64,000 nt of DNA from an uncultured bacterium (GTDB lineage Bacteria; Bacillota_I; Bacilli_A; RF39; UBA660), in NCBI GenBank assembly GCA_947646655.1, contig CANSHI010000002.1, positions 1-64,000 on the forward strand. Reading direction: 5' to 3'. Positions 1-8,630 of this stretch are shown piece by piece. The notes under the pieces are model-generated. The model was not told the DNA's origin. It saw only the letters and a list, made by a program, of their open reading frames with translations, and did no database searches. Numbering within the stretch: position 1 is the stretch's first letter; each line of letters begins with the position of its first letter. The position numbers and the translations under genes were made by a program.

Positions 1-52
1 CCTATTCTGTAGAATTTACTTCTTCAAACTAGATTTTACTTTTGCAATTGAC

Positions 53-3000
53 CTAATATTCTGTTTTGTTAACCTGACCTACTATTTTTGAGGTTCTTAT
101 TCCATCTTTATTGTATTCATACATAATATTTAAAGTATTGTCAGAATTTAATACCTGTTTTAATTGTCTTCCGCTTTGCCATGTTAATGTTTTGTCTCCT
201 ATAGTAAGTGGGTTACCTATTTCATCGTAAGTAATTTCTTCATTGTTAAACTTAGTTAATTGATCTTCCCAGTCAGTATTAGAATACTCGTATGTATCAA
301 TATTTAGAAGTTCATTAGTTTCAAGATTGTATTCTCTTTTATCCAGTATGTTTCCTTCTGTGTTATAAGTAAATGTATAGGACTTAGTTAAAGTATAGTT
401 CATATCCATTGTTAGTTGATTAAACATATCATATTCGTAATGGTTAGTTAATTCACCATTTAAGTAGATATCGGTTATATTATATAAATTATCATATTTA
501 TATTCGTATAGATCATCGTCTATTTTAACTGATTTAACTATTAGAGATGTTTTGTTACCTCTTCCATAATAGGTATATTCTATTTTAAGGGTATTGTCTA
601 TACTTTTCTTTTCTAATCTTCCTAAGTAGTCGTAAGTATTATTTAAAGAATGATTATCAAATGATACTTTGACTATTGAATCATCTTTATTATATTCATA
701 GTTTATCTTAGAAGATAAATCATGGTTACCTGCACTAAATAGATTATAATCTTTATTCGTGACGTTTCCATTCTTATCGTAGTTATAATCAATTTCGAAG
801 GTAGTAGTAAAATCCGTTAATAGGTATTTAGATAATCTGTTAGCAAAATCATAAAAGTAATAATGATTTTCTGATCCGCCATAAACATTTGATAATTCAC
901 CTATAGAGTTATATTCGTTTGTGTATATTTTTCCACTTGCGGTATATGTTTTAAGTCTGTTAAATTCATCGTATGAATAATTAATTTTATTTCCATTTCC
1001 ATATTCACAAGAAAGCAAGTTACCATTTTTCTCTTCAAAATTATTAGTAACTAAAGTTTGGCCATTGATATCTATTTTTTTAGTATTTAAAAATTCATCG
1101 TACTCAAAATTATAATGTTTTTTTCCAGAAGCTATTTTAGAAAGCATATTTTGTGTATTATAATCATAAGTAACTGTTTTTTCATTACTTGTGATAGTTT
1201 TTACTTGATCTTTAGTGTTATAAGTATATTTAGTTACTATTTCTTTAGGATTTGTTATACTCATAGTTAAACCGGTGGAAGGGTCTACATCATAAAAGGT
1301 TTCTTTACCTAAAGAGTCTATTACTTTTGTAATGAACTTACCGTCTTCTGTATATTCAGAGATTGATTCTATGAACTTATTAGTGTCTGTGTCTTCTAAA
1401 TAGAACTGTTGATAACTATTTTCTCTATCTCGAACTTCTACACTGACAGTCCCATCTTCTTTAATGGTGATACATCTTTCAGCAATGTTTATACCATTTT
1501 CTATTCTCGCTTGTTCTCTTTTAGGAATAATTACATAACTTGCATTGTTTAAAGCTTCTAATTTAAATAAAATAGTATCGTCTAGAGCTTTAGAAATGTA
1601 TAATGTTTCATTTGCAAAAGTTAAAAAGTTATCGAAGTAATTTAATCTATAATATTCTTCTTCGTCATTCATAACTTTTTCTAGCTTAAATGCTTTATGA
1701 TTACAGTTATCAGGTTTTAAAATAATTTTATTTAAATCAAAATTAATATCAATATATTTTTTTGTACCTTTGAGTCTGAGTTGGTAAAATTTATCTTCCT
1801 TGATAATACCATCAGAATTAACATTGTTTATAATAGTTTTAATAGGATTACCAAATGAATCGTATTCGATTTCATTAGATATACCTGTTGGACTAATTCC
1901 TTTTAGAATGCGTGTTTTTACCGTGTTGTCATACTCATATTTATAGTTATTCCCTTTTGGGTTAAATGCTCCAATAAGTTGATTATTTATATCATATTTT
2001 AAGGTGTTTTTACCCCCATCTAAATTAGAAGAAGAAATAAGATTACCTTCTTCGTCGTATTCAAAAGTATACTCACCTAATTCTTTTACTAGCATAACAT
2101 CAGTTATAAAAAGTGAATTAGCTTCTACTAATGATAAAATATTTAAATTAAAGCCATTATAATCTTCGTCTGCAATAAATGATTCTGAAAAGAATTGCCA
2201 TTCATCAGAGTGCTTATTAAACACAATGTTATGTGTTCCTATTCCTTTGTCAGGGTCTTTAAAGAAGAACTGAATATTAGCTTTATTTCCTTCCATCTCT
2301 GATACACATTCCTCGTTATAGAGGCCTTGATCTTTATACCAAAACGATAGATGATAGACATCACCTTTCTTACCTTCAATCTGAAAATATTGGCTGGCAG
2401 ATATTTCAGAGTCCACTCTGCTTTTTAATTGAAGAGCTTTTTCATGATCATTAACATTTACAATTGAGTAGCAATTAGGATAAGATTCTCCTGTTTCTAA
2501 ATTTTGTGAAGAAATATCCCAATTAGCAATTCCATTTTTAAAACAAGAGTTTTCTACTAAATTATATTTACTAGCGCATAGACCTTCTTCTAATTGAACA
2601 TCGTCTAAATAAATAGTTGATTTTTCATCAGGTATGATTTCTATATCAATATAACATTCTGTATCAGTGGGGTACTTAAATGGTGCTATTATTTGCTCAA
2701 AATTTTCATTTTTACTGTAGTTTATGGTTTGTAGTAATATTATTTTATTTATATTTCTTGTGCAAATGTTTACTTTAAATGATGAATTACATTTGACGTA
2801 AGCACTAAATGTATAATCCTTACCTCTCTCTAAATTAATGCTATAATCTCGAAAATAGCACTCTATAAAATCTCCCTTATAACTATATTTGCCAGTTTTT
2901 GCATATTCAGTGCTTCTAATGCCTGCATTAAATATTGGGTTTGTTTCGGACTTTTCAAAACTAGAGTTAGAAAGTAAGTTATTTACAAATTTTATTGGTG

Positions 3001-5287
3001 GTGTCTCACTGGTAGGTTTATTGTTTTTTTTATCTGATTTAATGTTTATAAATTTTTGATTAAACCCATATGATTTTGAGAGTTTTCCACTTGGATCCAT
3101 TAAAGTTGTTCCTATACACATTCCTGTATTATTAAAGAGGTAGGTATATGTTTGGTTTTTATCATTTGTTACTTTAGTAGTATTAAAACCATACTTATAT
3201 TTGATTGTTTGACCAGTTATTCCCTCAACGCCTAATTCAGTGACTTTATATATTAGTCCTTCCAGCATTTTTTTCATAAGATCTTGAGTGCTTGTTCCCT
3301 CTTCAGTGTAACTAAATTGTAAGCCTATTCCATTTTCATCAGTGATTTGAGAAATAGATGTTTTAATTAATGTCATATATTTAAGATTAGTGGTACCATG
3401 TTTTGTAAGTACTTTAATAATTTTATTATTTTCTAGATATATTGCAGAGCTTTTTTCTGTGGTACTGATAATAATCTTATCCGTGTTATAAGTAATGTTT
3501 ATTTCTTGGTTACTTCCATCAACTACTTTAATTATTTGGTTCTTATCATTAAAGAAGATATTAACCTCATTTTTTTCAGTATTAATTATTTTAGTTAAAT
3601 AATATTTTTCACCATTTTTAGTGAATGTTTTAATGTTACCATCTTTATCGGTTATGATAAATTTATTTTCTTCCTCAGTTAATGTAAGATTTAAACCTTC
3701 TTCATTTTGATAAAATTCTTCTTTTGTTTCTTCATCTTTAACTTTATAGAAATTCGTAGTTTTATTAGTTGAATCTATATAGTGTATGTATTCTCTTTCA
3801 ATTTGATTTATTCTTTCTGTTTCTTTTGTTATTGTTTCAAGTAAATTAAACTTCCACGCATTTTTGTCATTTGTACTTTCTATGAAAGAGTTATTGATAA
3901 TGGCATTTAACTCTATAGGAAATTTACCTCCTAAAGTATTATTTAAGTTAATTAAAACGGTTAGATTACCATTATAAACGTCTAAATAAGAAATTCCATT
4001 TTTAAAACTATAGTTGTCATATTGTCTATAATTGGATATACCACCAGTATTAATGTATTGTATTAGCAAGTATGGTCTAACTTCATCTCCAAAATCAGTA
4101 AAATTGTGATTGTTCGAAATCTCTTTATAGCAACTACAACTGGAATTATATTCCTCATTTGCAAATTTCAGCATTACACCATTGTTTTTTTTACCTTTAT
4201 ACCATCGCTTAACTAAATTAGTTATATCAACAGAATTTTGACGTAATTGTGCAGGAGCTGTACTACCTCGTTCAACGAGTGTTCTATAAAATATATTTTC
4301 ACTTTCAATAGAAGGATTAAACTTATCGCTCATATTATCCCAATTAGCCGACGACTCATCCCATTCTGAGATAATTTCATGAGCGACTATTGGCTCAAAT
4401 TCTGGTGTTTCAACTTCTGTATAAATAGTATCGTATTTATGTGACACAAAATTTGCAGCTGCTCTTATTATTTCAGTACCAATGCTTAGTATAGGTAAAT
4501 CAAATTTTATTAGAGTTCTATAAATATTGCTCTGACTATCTACACCTATTTTTAACCAGCTTTCGCTGTTTTTATCTTGTCCAGTATCCCCAGGATAAAT
4601 ATATGTATCATGAACTTGACTTTTAACAGTTGTGATATTTGGATCTATATACACTGGTAATTTTGCTTTTTTTAACCAGTCTTTATTTAAATCCAAGGTT
4701 AAAACATAATATCCATCTCTTTTATCTAAAATGTACTGAATATTTAAGTACCTTTTATCTTCACTATCGTACATGAATGGTTGTTCAAAACTATATATTA
4801 TATTTTTCCCTTGATACGCATTAATTGTGTTCGCTTCTAAAACTAAGTTTAAATTAGTTCTAATAAGAAATTTAATGTCTAGTTTATTTAAGCTATTTAA
4901 TATTATGGTTTCTTTGACTCTTTGGCCAATAACTTTGTATATATAATCTATTTTATCGTATATATTTTTATATTTTATTGTATTATTTTCAACAGTTATT
5001 TCACAATTATTAGATTTTAAGGTTGATAAACTAAACTCTACGTATTTGTTGTCTTTTTCTATTTTATAAAGTAAAGAGTTATCTTTGCAATTTGCAAAAA
5101 TTACTTTAAAATCATTAGCTTTATTTTTATAAAAGTTACCATCTAATATCAGTGTATTGTCTATATCTTTATATTTACCGTGGTCTAAATAATGAATACT
5201 TTCTTTGTAGTAATAGGCTTTCATAGTGCCATCTTCACATAAAAAATGTTTTTCATTTTCTTTCCTTAAATTAATTATTTCTTTCAT
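53..5287 (-). CDS. Large DNRLRE/RHS (YD-repeat) protein
   Basis: Giant 1744-aa protein, presumably displayed or released at the cell surface. The N-terminus resembles the lead-in of WapA-like proteins (HYLDHGKYKDIDNTL). It is followed by a DNRLRE-type domain (about residues 215-420), a long beta-rich region with early YD-like repeats, a carbohydrate-binding-like stretch (about 770-1070), a possible beta-trefoil/ricin-like block (about 1165-1300) and classic YD repeats such as YEYDMFNQL up to the end. No signal peptide is visible, so the export route is unknown. A Shine-Dalgarno (AAAGGAG) precedes ATG. It stops after GIRTSKIVGQ..., where RHS proteins usually continue into a core and a variable toxin tip, so it may be truncated. 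It lies downstream of a phage-like regulator and baseplate protein. The domain calls are by eye; the RHS and DNRLRE assignment is firm. Confidence 0.8.
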   Translation of the reverse strand: MKEIINLRKENEKHFLCEDGTMKAYYYKESIHYLDHGKYKDIDNTLILDGNFYKNKANDFKVIFANCKDNSLLYKIEKDNKYVEFSLSTLKSNNCEITVENNTIKYKNIYDKIDYIYKVIGQRVKETIILNSLNKLDIKFLIRTNLNLVLEANTINAYQGKNIIYSFEQPFMYDSEDKRYLNIQYILDKRDGYYVLTLDLNKDWLKKAKLPVYIDPNITTVKSQVHDTYIYPGDTGQDKNSESWLKIGVDSQSNIYRTLIKFDLPILSIGTEIIRAAANFVSHKYDTIYTEVETPEFEPIVAHEIISEWDESSANWDNMSDKFNPSIESENIFYRTLVERGSTAPAQLRQNSVDITNLVKRWYKGKKNNGVMLKFANEEYNSSCSCYKEISNNHNFTDFGDEVRPYLLIQYINTGGISNYRQYDNYSFKNGISYLDVYNGNLTVLINLNNTLGGKFPIELNAIINNSFIESTNDKNAWKFNLLETITKETERINQIEREYIHYIDSTNKTTNFYKVKDEETKEEFYQNEEGLNLTLTEEENKFIITDKDGNIKTFTKNGEKYYLTKIINTEKNEVNIFFNDKNQIIKVVDGSNQEINITYNTDKIIISTTEKSSAIYLENNKIIKVLTKHGTTNLKYMTLIKTSISQITDENGIGLQFSYTEEGTSTQDLMKKMLEGLIYKVTELGVEGITGQTIKYKYGFNTTKVTNDKNQTYTYLFNNTGMCIGTTLMDPSGKLSKSYGFNQKFINIKSDKKNNKPTSETPPIKFVNNLLSNSSFEKSETNPIFNAGIRSTEYAKTGKYSYKGDFIECYFRDYSINLERGKDYTFSAYVKCNSSFKVNICTRNINKIILLQTINYSKNENFEQIIAPFKYPTDTECYIDIEIIPDEKSTIYLDDVQLEEGLCASKYNLVENSCFKNGIANWDISSQNLETGESYPNCYSIVNVNDHEKALQLKSRVDSEISASQYFQIEGKKGDVYHLSFWYKDQGLYNEECVSEMEGNKANIQFFFKDPDKGIGTHNIVFNKHSDEWQFFSESFIADEDYNGFNLNILSLVEANSLFITDVMLVKELGEYTFEYDEEGNLISSSNLDGGKNTLKYDINNQLIGAFNPKGNNYKYEYDNTVKTRILKGISPTGISNEIEYDSFGNPIKTIINNVNSDGIIKEDKFYQLRLKGTKKYIDINFDLNKIILKPDNCNHKAFKLEKVMNDEEEYYRLNYFDNFLTFANETLYISKALDDTILFKLEALNNASYVIIPKREQARIENGINIAERCITIKEDGTVSVEVRDRENSYQQFYLEDTDTNKFIESISEYTEDGKFITKVIDSLGKETFYDVDPSTGLTMSITNPKEIVTKYTYNTKDQVKTITSNEKTVTYDYNTQNMLSKIASGKKHYNFEYDEFLNTKKIDINGQTLVTNNFEEKNGNLLSCEYGNGNKINYSYDEFNRLKTYTASGKIYTNEYNSIGELSNVYGGSENHYYFYDFANRLSKYLLTDFTTTFEIDYNYDKNGNVTNKDYNLFSAGNHDLSSKINYEYNKDDSIVKVSFDNHSLNNTYDYLGRLEKKSIDNTLKIEYTYYGRGNKTSLIVKSVKIDDDLYEYKYDNLYNITDIYLNGELTNHYEYDMFNQLTMDMNYTLTKSYTFTYNTEGNILDKREYNLETNELLNIDTYEYSNTDWEDQLTKFNNEEITYDEIGNPLTIGDKTLTWQSGRQLKQVLNSDNTLNIMYEYNKDGIRTSKIVGQVNKTEY

Positions 5288-5340
5288 TATTATTCTCCTT
5301 TAAATTTTAAGTGCAGCATTATGCTACTTTTAACATATAT

Positions 5341-5391
5341 GCAAAAAAAGAAGAGATGCAAATGTGAATTATTCTATCTCTTCTTTTTTGC
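5341..5391. terminator. Strong bidirectional terminator hairpin
   Basis: A perfect 14-bp inverted repeat (AAAAAAGAAGAGAT with ATCTCTTCTTTTTT) around an 18-nt loop, with A and T tracts on both sides. It should end transcription of the baseplate-like gene before the RHS gene, so the RHS gene probably needs its own promoter. Confidence 0.8.
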
Positions 5392-5444
5392 TAAAATGTA
5401 ACTAGAATATGTTACATTTATTATTCCAAGTATTAAAAATTTCT

Positions 5445-6038
5445 TTATCCTATTCTATGCCATCTTTTTACTACAATATATGGTTGTAGATTGTTATGGG
5501 GTTCATCGTTTCCGCTCGGATTTATCATGCCATTATTATTTTGATTTTCTTCATGCCATGTCCAATCATTAGCAATAAGCTTTTTAGTACCTGTGTTCGT
5601 AGAAGCGGAGAGATTAATTGCGTGGCGATGACTAGGCATTTCTTCTAAAGTCAATTGATGTTTCATTTCGCCACCGACTTTTCCTAGTGTACTAAATTCA
5701 TTTTGTGTTTCATCTTTTGATACTGTTACTCTTCCTTTTGAATCAAGTATCCATGTACCATTCCATGTCGTATTTGGATTAAAACTTTCGTCAGAAGTTT
5801 CATAATATGTACCGATTGGATAAATTAAATCGATAGAAATGGTAGATGATATATCATCATTAGGTTTTTGTTTAGTTATTATACTATTAACGCTTAGATT
5901 CCCATCACAATCTAAACTAAAATTATTATTAATTGAGTTTAAGCATTTAACTGTAATTTTGTTAAACTCGGCATTTATTTTGCCATCTTGCTCCGTAAAG
6001 CAATCTTTAAAAAATAGTTCGTTATTATTTTCATTCAT
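5445..6038 (-). CDS. Phage baseplate/tail-fibre tip-like protein
   Basis: 197 aa. The C-terminal half matches the phage baseplate (T4 gp10/gp12 C-terminal-like) tip pattern: YPIGTYYET, a W-x-G-T-W segment, GRVTVS, GGEMKHQLTLEEMPSHRH, and a final NNLQPYIVVKRWHRIG. In phages this domain forms trimeric receptor-contacting tips. The N-terminal 75 residues are not recognised. A good Shine-Dalgarno (AAAGGAATG) precedes the ATG. No other structural phage genes are present, so this is a stand-alone phage-derived gene, placed between an ArpU-like regulator and an RHS protein. It may be a surface adhesin or a prophage remnant. Confidence 0.7.
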   Translation of the reverse strand: MNENNNELFFKDCFTEQDGKINAEFNKITVKCLNSINNNFSLDCDGNLSVNSIITKQKPNDDISSTISIDLIYPIGTYYETSDESFNPNTTWNGTWILDSKGRVTVSKDETQNEFSTLGKVGGEMKHQLTLEEMPSHRHAINLSASTNTGTKKLIANDWTWHEENQNNNGMINPSGNDEPHNNLQPYIVVKRWHRIG

Positions 6039-6133
6039 TTTAAATCATTCCTTTCGTTTTTAAAGTATTAAGTTTTAAATTTTAAATATTACTTTTATTA
6101 CATAAATTATTCACCTCACAAAAAAGGACAAAT

Positions 6134-6649
6134 TTAATTGTCCTCTTTACAAAACTCTTTTAAGTCAGTCCACATTTTAACAATACAGCTTTTTTTAATT
6201 TTTTGAAGATAAGTTTTAGAAATACCAGCCAAATATGCAATTTCTTCTTCGGATTTATGATCCAAGAACGTATTAATTAAATATATCGTTTCTTTGCCAG
6301 TTAATTTATAACTTAAAGCAATAATACTATAATAAATTTTTGTAGTTATAAGCTGTTTATCTATCATTTTTTCTATAGTTTTTTCAACTTGGCTTGATTT
6401 ACGAGAAGAATTAACTTTTGTATTATTGTAGTTAAAGGTTATTTTATAAGAATTTGGGAAACTGTATAAATATTTTGCATTTTTAAATGTTTCAAATAGG
6501 GAAAGTAAATTCTTTTTATATTTGATTGTATTAAAATTGTCACACACACTGTCGTTTAATAATTGATTATTTTGTTCATTAGAGTGAGCATTTTCTTGAA
6601 TTTCTTCTTTAATGTTTAACAATTGTTCAAAAGTGACAATTTCAATCAT
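6134..6649 (-). CDS. ArpU-like phage transcriptional regulator
   Basis: 171 aa. The C-terminal part (about residues 115-165) has a sigma region-4-like helix-turn-helix with the phrasing of ArpU/RinA-type phage late regulators: LTGKETIYLINTFLDHKSEEEIAYLAGISKT followed by a basic helix. ArpU-family proteins control late gene or muramidase export in Gram-positive phages. The start is the ATG of MIEIVTF, because AGGAGG lies 7 nt upstream; an in-frame ATG 11 codons earlier has no Shine-Dalgarno. Its position upstream of the baseplate-like and RHS genes suggests it controls them (inference). The family match is moderate. Confidence 0.6.
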   Translation of the reverse strand: MIEIVTFEQLLNIKEEIQENAHSNEQNNQLLNDSVCDNFNTIKYKKNLLSLFETFKNAKYLYSFPNSYKITFNYNNTKVNSSRKSSQVEKTIEKMIDKQLITTKIYYSIIALSYKLTGKETIYLINTFLDHKSEEEIAYLAGISKTYLQKIKKSCIVKMWTDLKEFCKEDN

Positions 6650-6729
6650 AATAATTCCTCCTAAAATACCAATAATTGCCATTTATTTTAATTAAAAAAG
6701 CATTATTTTGTCAATAATATTTTTGACTT

Positions 6730-6767
6730 ATAAAATGGGTTATCTGTTACAAATAATCCATTTTACT
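6730..6767 (-). terminator. Hairpin in the leader of the ArpU-like gene
   Basis: Inverted repeat AAAATGG(G)TTAT ... ATAATCCATTTT just inside the transcript expected from the promoter at 6770-6797. It could be an attenuator, or a terminator for transcripts from the right. The T tract after it is short, so the strength is uncertain. Confidence 0.4.
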
Positions 6768-6769
6768 AC

Positions 6770-6797
6770 ATTATACCTTATTAAAATTTTTAGACAA
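6770..6797 (-). promoter_or_regulatory. Predicted promoter of the ArpU-like gene
   Basis: TTGTCT (-35, 6792-6797) and TATAAT (-10, 6770-6775) with a 16-bp spacer, reading leftward. It would produce an untranslated leader of about 110 nt that starts with the hairpin at 6730-6767. Confidence 0.5.
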
Positions 6798-7137
6798 TAA
6801 ACTAAACAGTGTTTTTTTAGTACGCATTTAGTGTTTCAATAGACAACTGTTACATTTTTTTTAGTCTCCGAAAAATTTTTTTGTGATTATTATTAATAAT
6901 TTTTTATTGTCTTTAAAAAAGCATCTAAGAATTTTAGCTAAGTTATATTCTTGAATGTCTTAAAATTCTTTCATTTTATTTTGATGAAAAATTTGCTTTA
7001 ATTAAATTGAATTTTAACTTCTTATTCTACAAAAAAAAATTGACATTTCTATCAATACTTTTTAATAAAATACACGATCAGTATAAGCACATCAGGCTAA
7101 TTTAAAAAGGTTTCAAATTCTTGACTTTGTTAAGCAT
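6798..7137. other. AT-rich gene-free stretch
   Basis: No convincing coding region or known RNA is seen. It holds A/T tracts and, on the plus strand, a promoter-like pair TTGACA (7040-7045) and TAATAA (7063-7068) with a 17-bp spacer. That pair would transcribe antisense to the 106-aa gene. Significance unknown. Confidence 0.35.
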
Positions 7138-7458
7138 CTATTTTTTCATTCCAGCATCATTAATTTGATTCTTAAGTTTCTCGAGTAACGCCTCAATACA
7201 ATTTTTGTGTGAATCCAATAAGTCATAAGGGCTAGCAGTCAAATAATCTCCAACTTGATCATCCAAATATTCTAAATCGCTACCCAATAACATTCTTAAC
7301 CTAATAATTTCATTTATAATATATTCTTTTAAAACAAGACCATCTTTTGCCGCTTTCAAGAGTATTCCTGAACCGGTTTCGAATTCTTCTTTTTTATTTA
7401 TTACATTTTCTTTTGATAATACTAAAAATTCGTCTTCACTTTTCTCTAAATTTTTCAT
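7138..7458 (-). CDS. Unknown 106-aa protein
   Basis: Not recognised. Start chosen at MKNLEKSED because AAGGAGG lies 6 nt upstream; an upstream in-frame ATG would put the Shine-Dalgarno inside the gene. The protein is acidic and helical, without membrane segments, with a Lys/Glu-rich N-terminus and a C-terminal amphipathic helix (IEALLEKLKNQI). Its ribosome site overlaps the stop codon of a 20-codon ORF just upstream, so the two are probably co-transcribed and translationally coupled. Confidence 0.6.
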   Translation of the reverse strand: MKNLEKSEDEFLVLSKENVINKKEEFETGSGILLKAAKDGLVLKEYIINEIIRLRMLLGSDLEYLDDQVGDYLTASPYDLLDSHKNCIEALLEKLKNQINDAGMKK

Positions 7459-7468
7459 ATAAACCTCC

Positions 7469-7531
7469 TTATATATAAGTTTCACAGTTTGGAGCGCATT
7501 GCACTTGGCACGTGATATATACTTTTTCCAT
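7469..7531 (-). CDS. 20-residue Cys-containing peptide ORF
   Basis: ATG preceded by AGGAGA with suitable spacing. It encodes 20 residues with three cysteines in a CX3CX3C arrangement (TCQVQCAPNC), and its TAA overlaps the AAGGAGG of the next gene. Either a real micro-protein, a modified-peptide precursor, or a leader peptide that gates translation of the 106-aa gene. No conservation data are available. Confidence 0.45.
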   Translation of the reverse strand: MEKVYITCQVQCAPNCETYI

Positions 7532-7587
7532 ATATGTTTTCTCCTAAAAATTTATCTAAATGAACTCATTGGTTCAATTCATTCTAC

Positions 7588-7661
7588 TGGCAGGGGATGA
7601 GAGAATCGAACTCCCAACTAAAGTTTTGGAGACTCCTATTATACCATTTAACTAATCCCCT
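7588..7661 (-). tRNA. tRNA-Trp (CCA)
   Basis: 74 nt with encoded CCA. It folds as acceptor AGGGGAT/ATCCCCT, D stem GTTA/TAAT, anticodon loop CTCCAAA (anticodon CCA), a 4-nt variable loop and T arm GGGAG-TTCGATT-CTCTC. It decodes UGG, in line with a standard code in which UGA is stop. It marks the border between housekeeping genes and the accessory region to the left. Confidence 0.95.
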
Positions 7662-7732
7662 TAAAATAATGTGTCAATTGCTTCAACACAAAATAATTGT
7701 ATCATACGATTATTAAATTGTCAAAAAATAAC

Positions 7733-8629
7733 TCAGCTTTGTGAGTTAATAATTTTGTCATATATTTCTGCAATTTTACGAAAATGGTGGTTAATATACG
7801 ATTTACTGACTTTTTTCTCAAGCTCGGATGATATAATATCTGCTAAAGCTTGAAATGATTCTTCCCTATATTTTAATCGATATTCAGCTACCTGCCTCGT
7901 TTTATCGTCTAAAAGTGAGAAATAGTCGTTATCTTTTAAAAACTGTATAATTTCCAGTTGTTTATCGCTGGTTTTTAAAGAGCGTTCATAATTGGCTTGT
8001 TCGCAGTTATTGAGACGATTAACCATATTAGCATGGTCGCGATAAATTCGAATGTCTTCGTAATAAAACAGTGAATTAATAGCTCCTAGTAATTTTAAAA
8101 AGTCACTTATCTCTTCACTCGATTTTAAATAAATCATATAAGTTTTTTCTCTTTTTAGCATTTTAAAGTTATAATTTAAATCTTTGAGTAAGAGTAAAAT
8201 CTTTTTAGCTTTTTCTGATTCACCGAAACTCATCTCCAAATGATAATAATTTTTTTGGGGATCATTTATACTACCAGTTGCTAAAAATATTCCTTTTATA
8301 AAAGATGCTAAACTTTCACTGTCGGCAAAGTTGAGATTTTTGAGTTCGTCTTGAAAAATTTCTTGCTGATCGTTTAATTCAAAAATGAAAAATCGTTTGA
8401 TGTGAAATTTTTTTTGTGTTCGAATAGTAGTTTTAACTTCTTTGTGGTAACAGTATTTTAAAGTTTTAAAAAGTTTTTCTGCAATATTAAGATTTTCTAG
8501 AGATATAGTTATTTTAGAACCATTTATTTCTCCGTTTACATATAAGTAACCTAAAAAAAGATATCTGTTTTCTATTTCATTTAAAGGTGATGCGGTAATT
8601 TCATCCTTTACTGTCTGAGTGAATGTCAT
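7733..8629 (-). CDS. whiA: WhiA, DNA-binding cell-division/sporulation regulator
   Basis: 298 aa. WhiA family: an N-terminal module related to LAGLIDADG homing endonucleases without nuclease activity, and a C-terminal helix-turn-helix (the ADIISSELEKKVSKSYINHHFRKI region). In Gram-positives it binds DNA and affects cell division and chromosome segregation, and sporulation in actinomycetes. The ATG inside GGTGAGTAAAATG is preferred, with GGAAGG as Shine-Dalgarno; a GTG three codons earlier is possible. It lies 1 bp beyond yvcK as part of the usual yvcK-whiA pair. Confidence 0.95.
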   Translation of the reverse strand: MTFTQTVKDEITASPLNEIENRYLFLGYLYVNGEINGSKITISLENLNIAEKLFKTLKYCYHKEVKTTIRTQKKFHIKRFFIFELNDQQEIFQDELKNLNFADSESLASFIKGIFLATGSINDPQKNYYHLEMSFGESEKAKKILLLLKDLNYNFKMLKREKTYMIYLKSSEEISDFLKLLGAINSLFYYEDIRIYRDHANMVNRLNNCEQANYERSLKTSDKQLEIIQFLKDNDYFSLLDDKTRQVAEYRLKYREESFQALADIISSELEKKVSKSYINHHFRKIAEIYDKIINSQS

Positions 8630-8630
8630 T

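Noticed and set aside
53-56. Frameshift joining the RHS gene to sequence further left
   Set aside because: The 52 bases to the left show no frame that continues the RHS pattern, so no repair could be supported.
7040-7068. Plus-strand small RNA driven by TTGACA...TAATAA
   Set aside because: Promoter-like only; no structured RNA, terminator or ORF follows.
7588-7661. Mycoplasma-type code with UGA as tryptophan
   Set aside because: tRNA-Trp has anticodon CCA, and walJ and the EcfA2-like gene end in TGA at family-typical positions.
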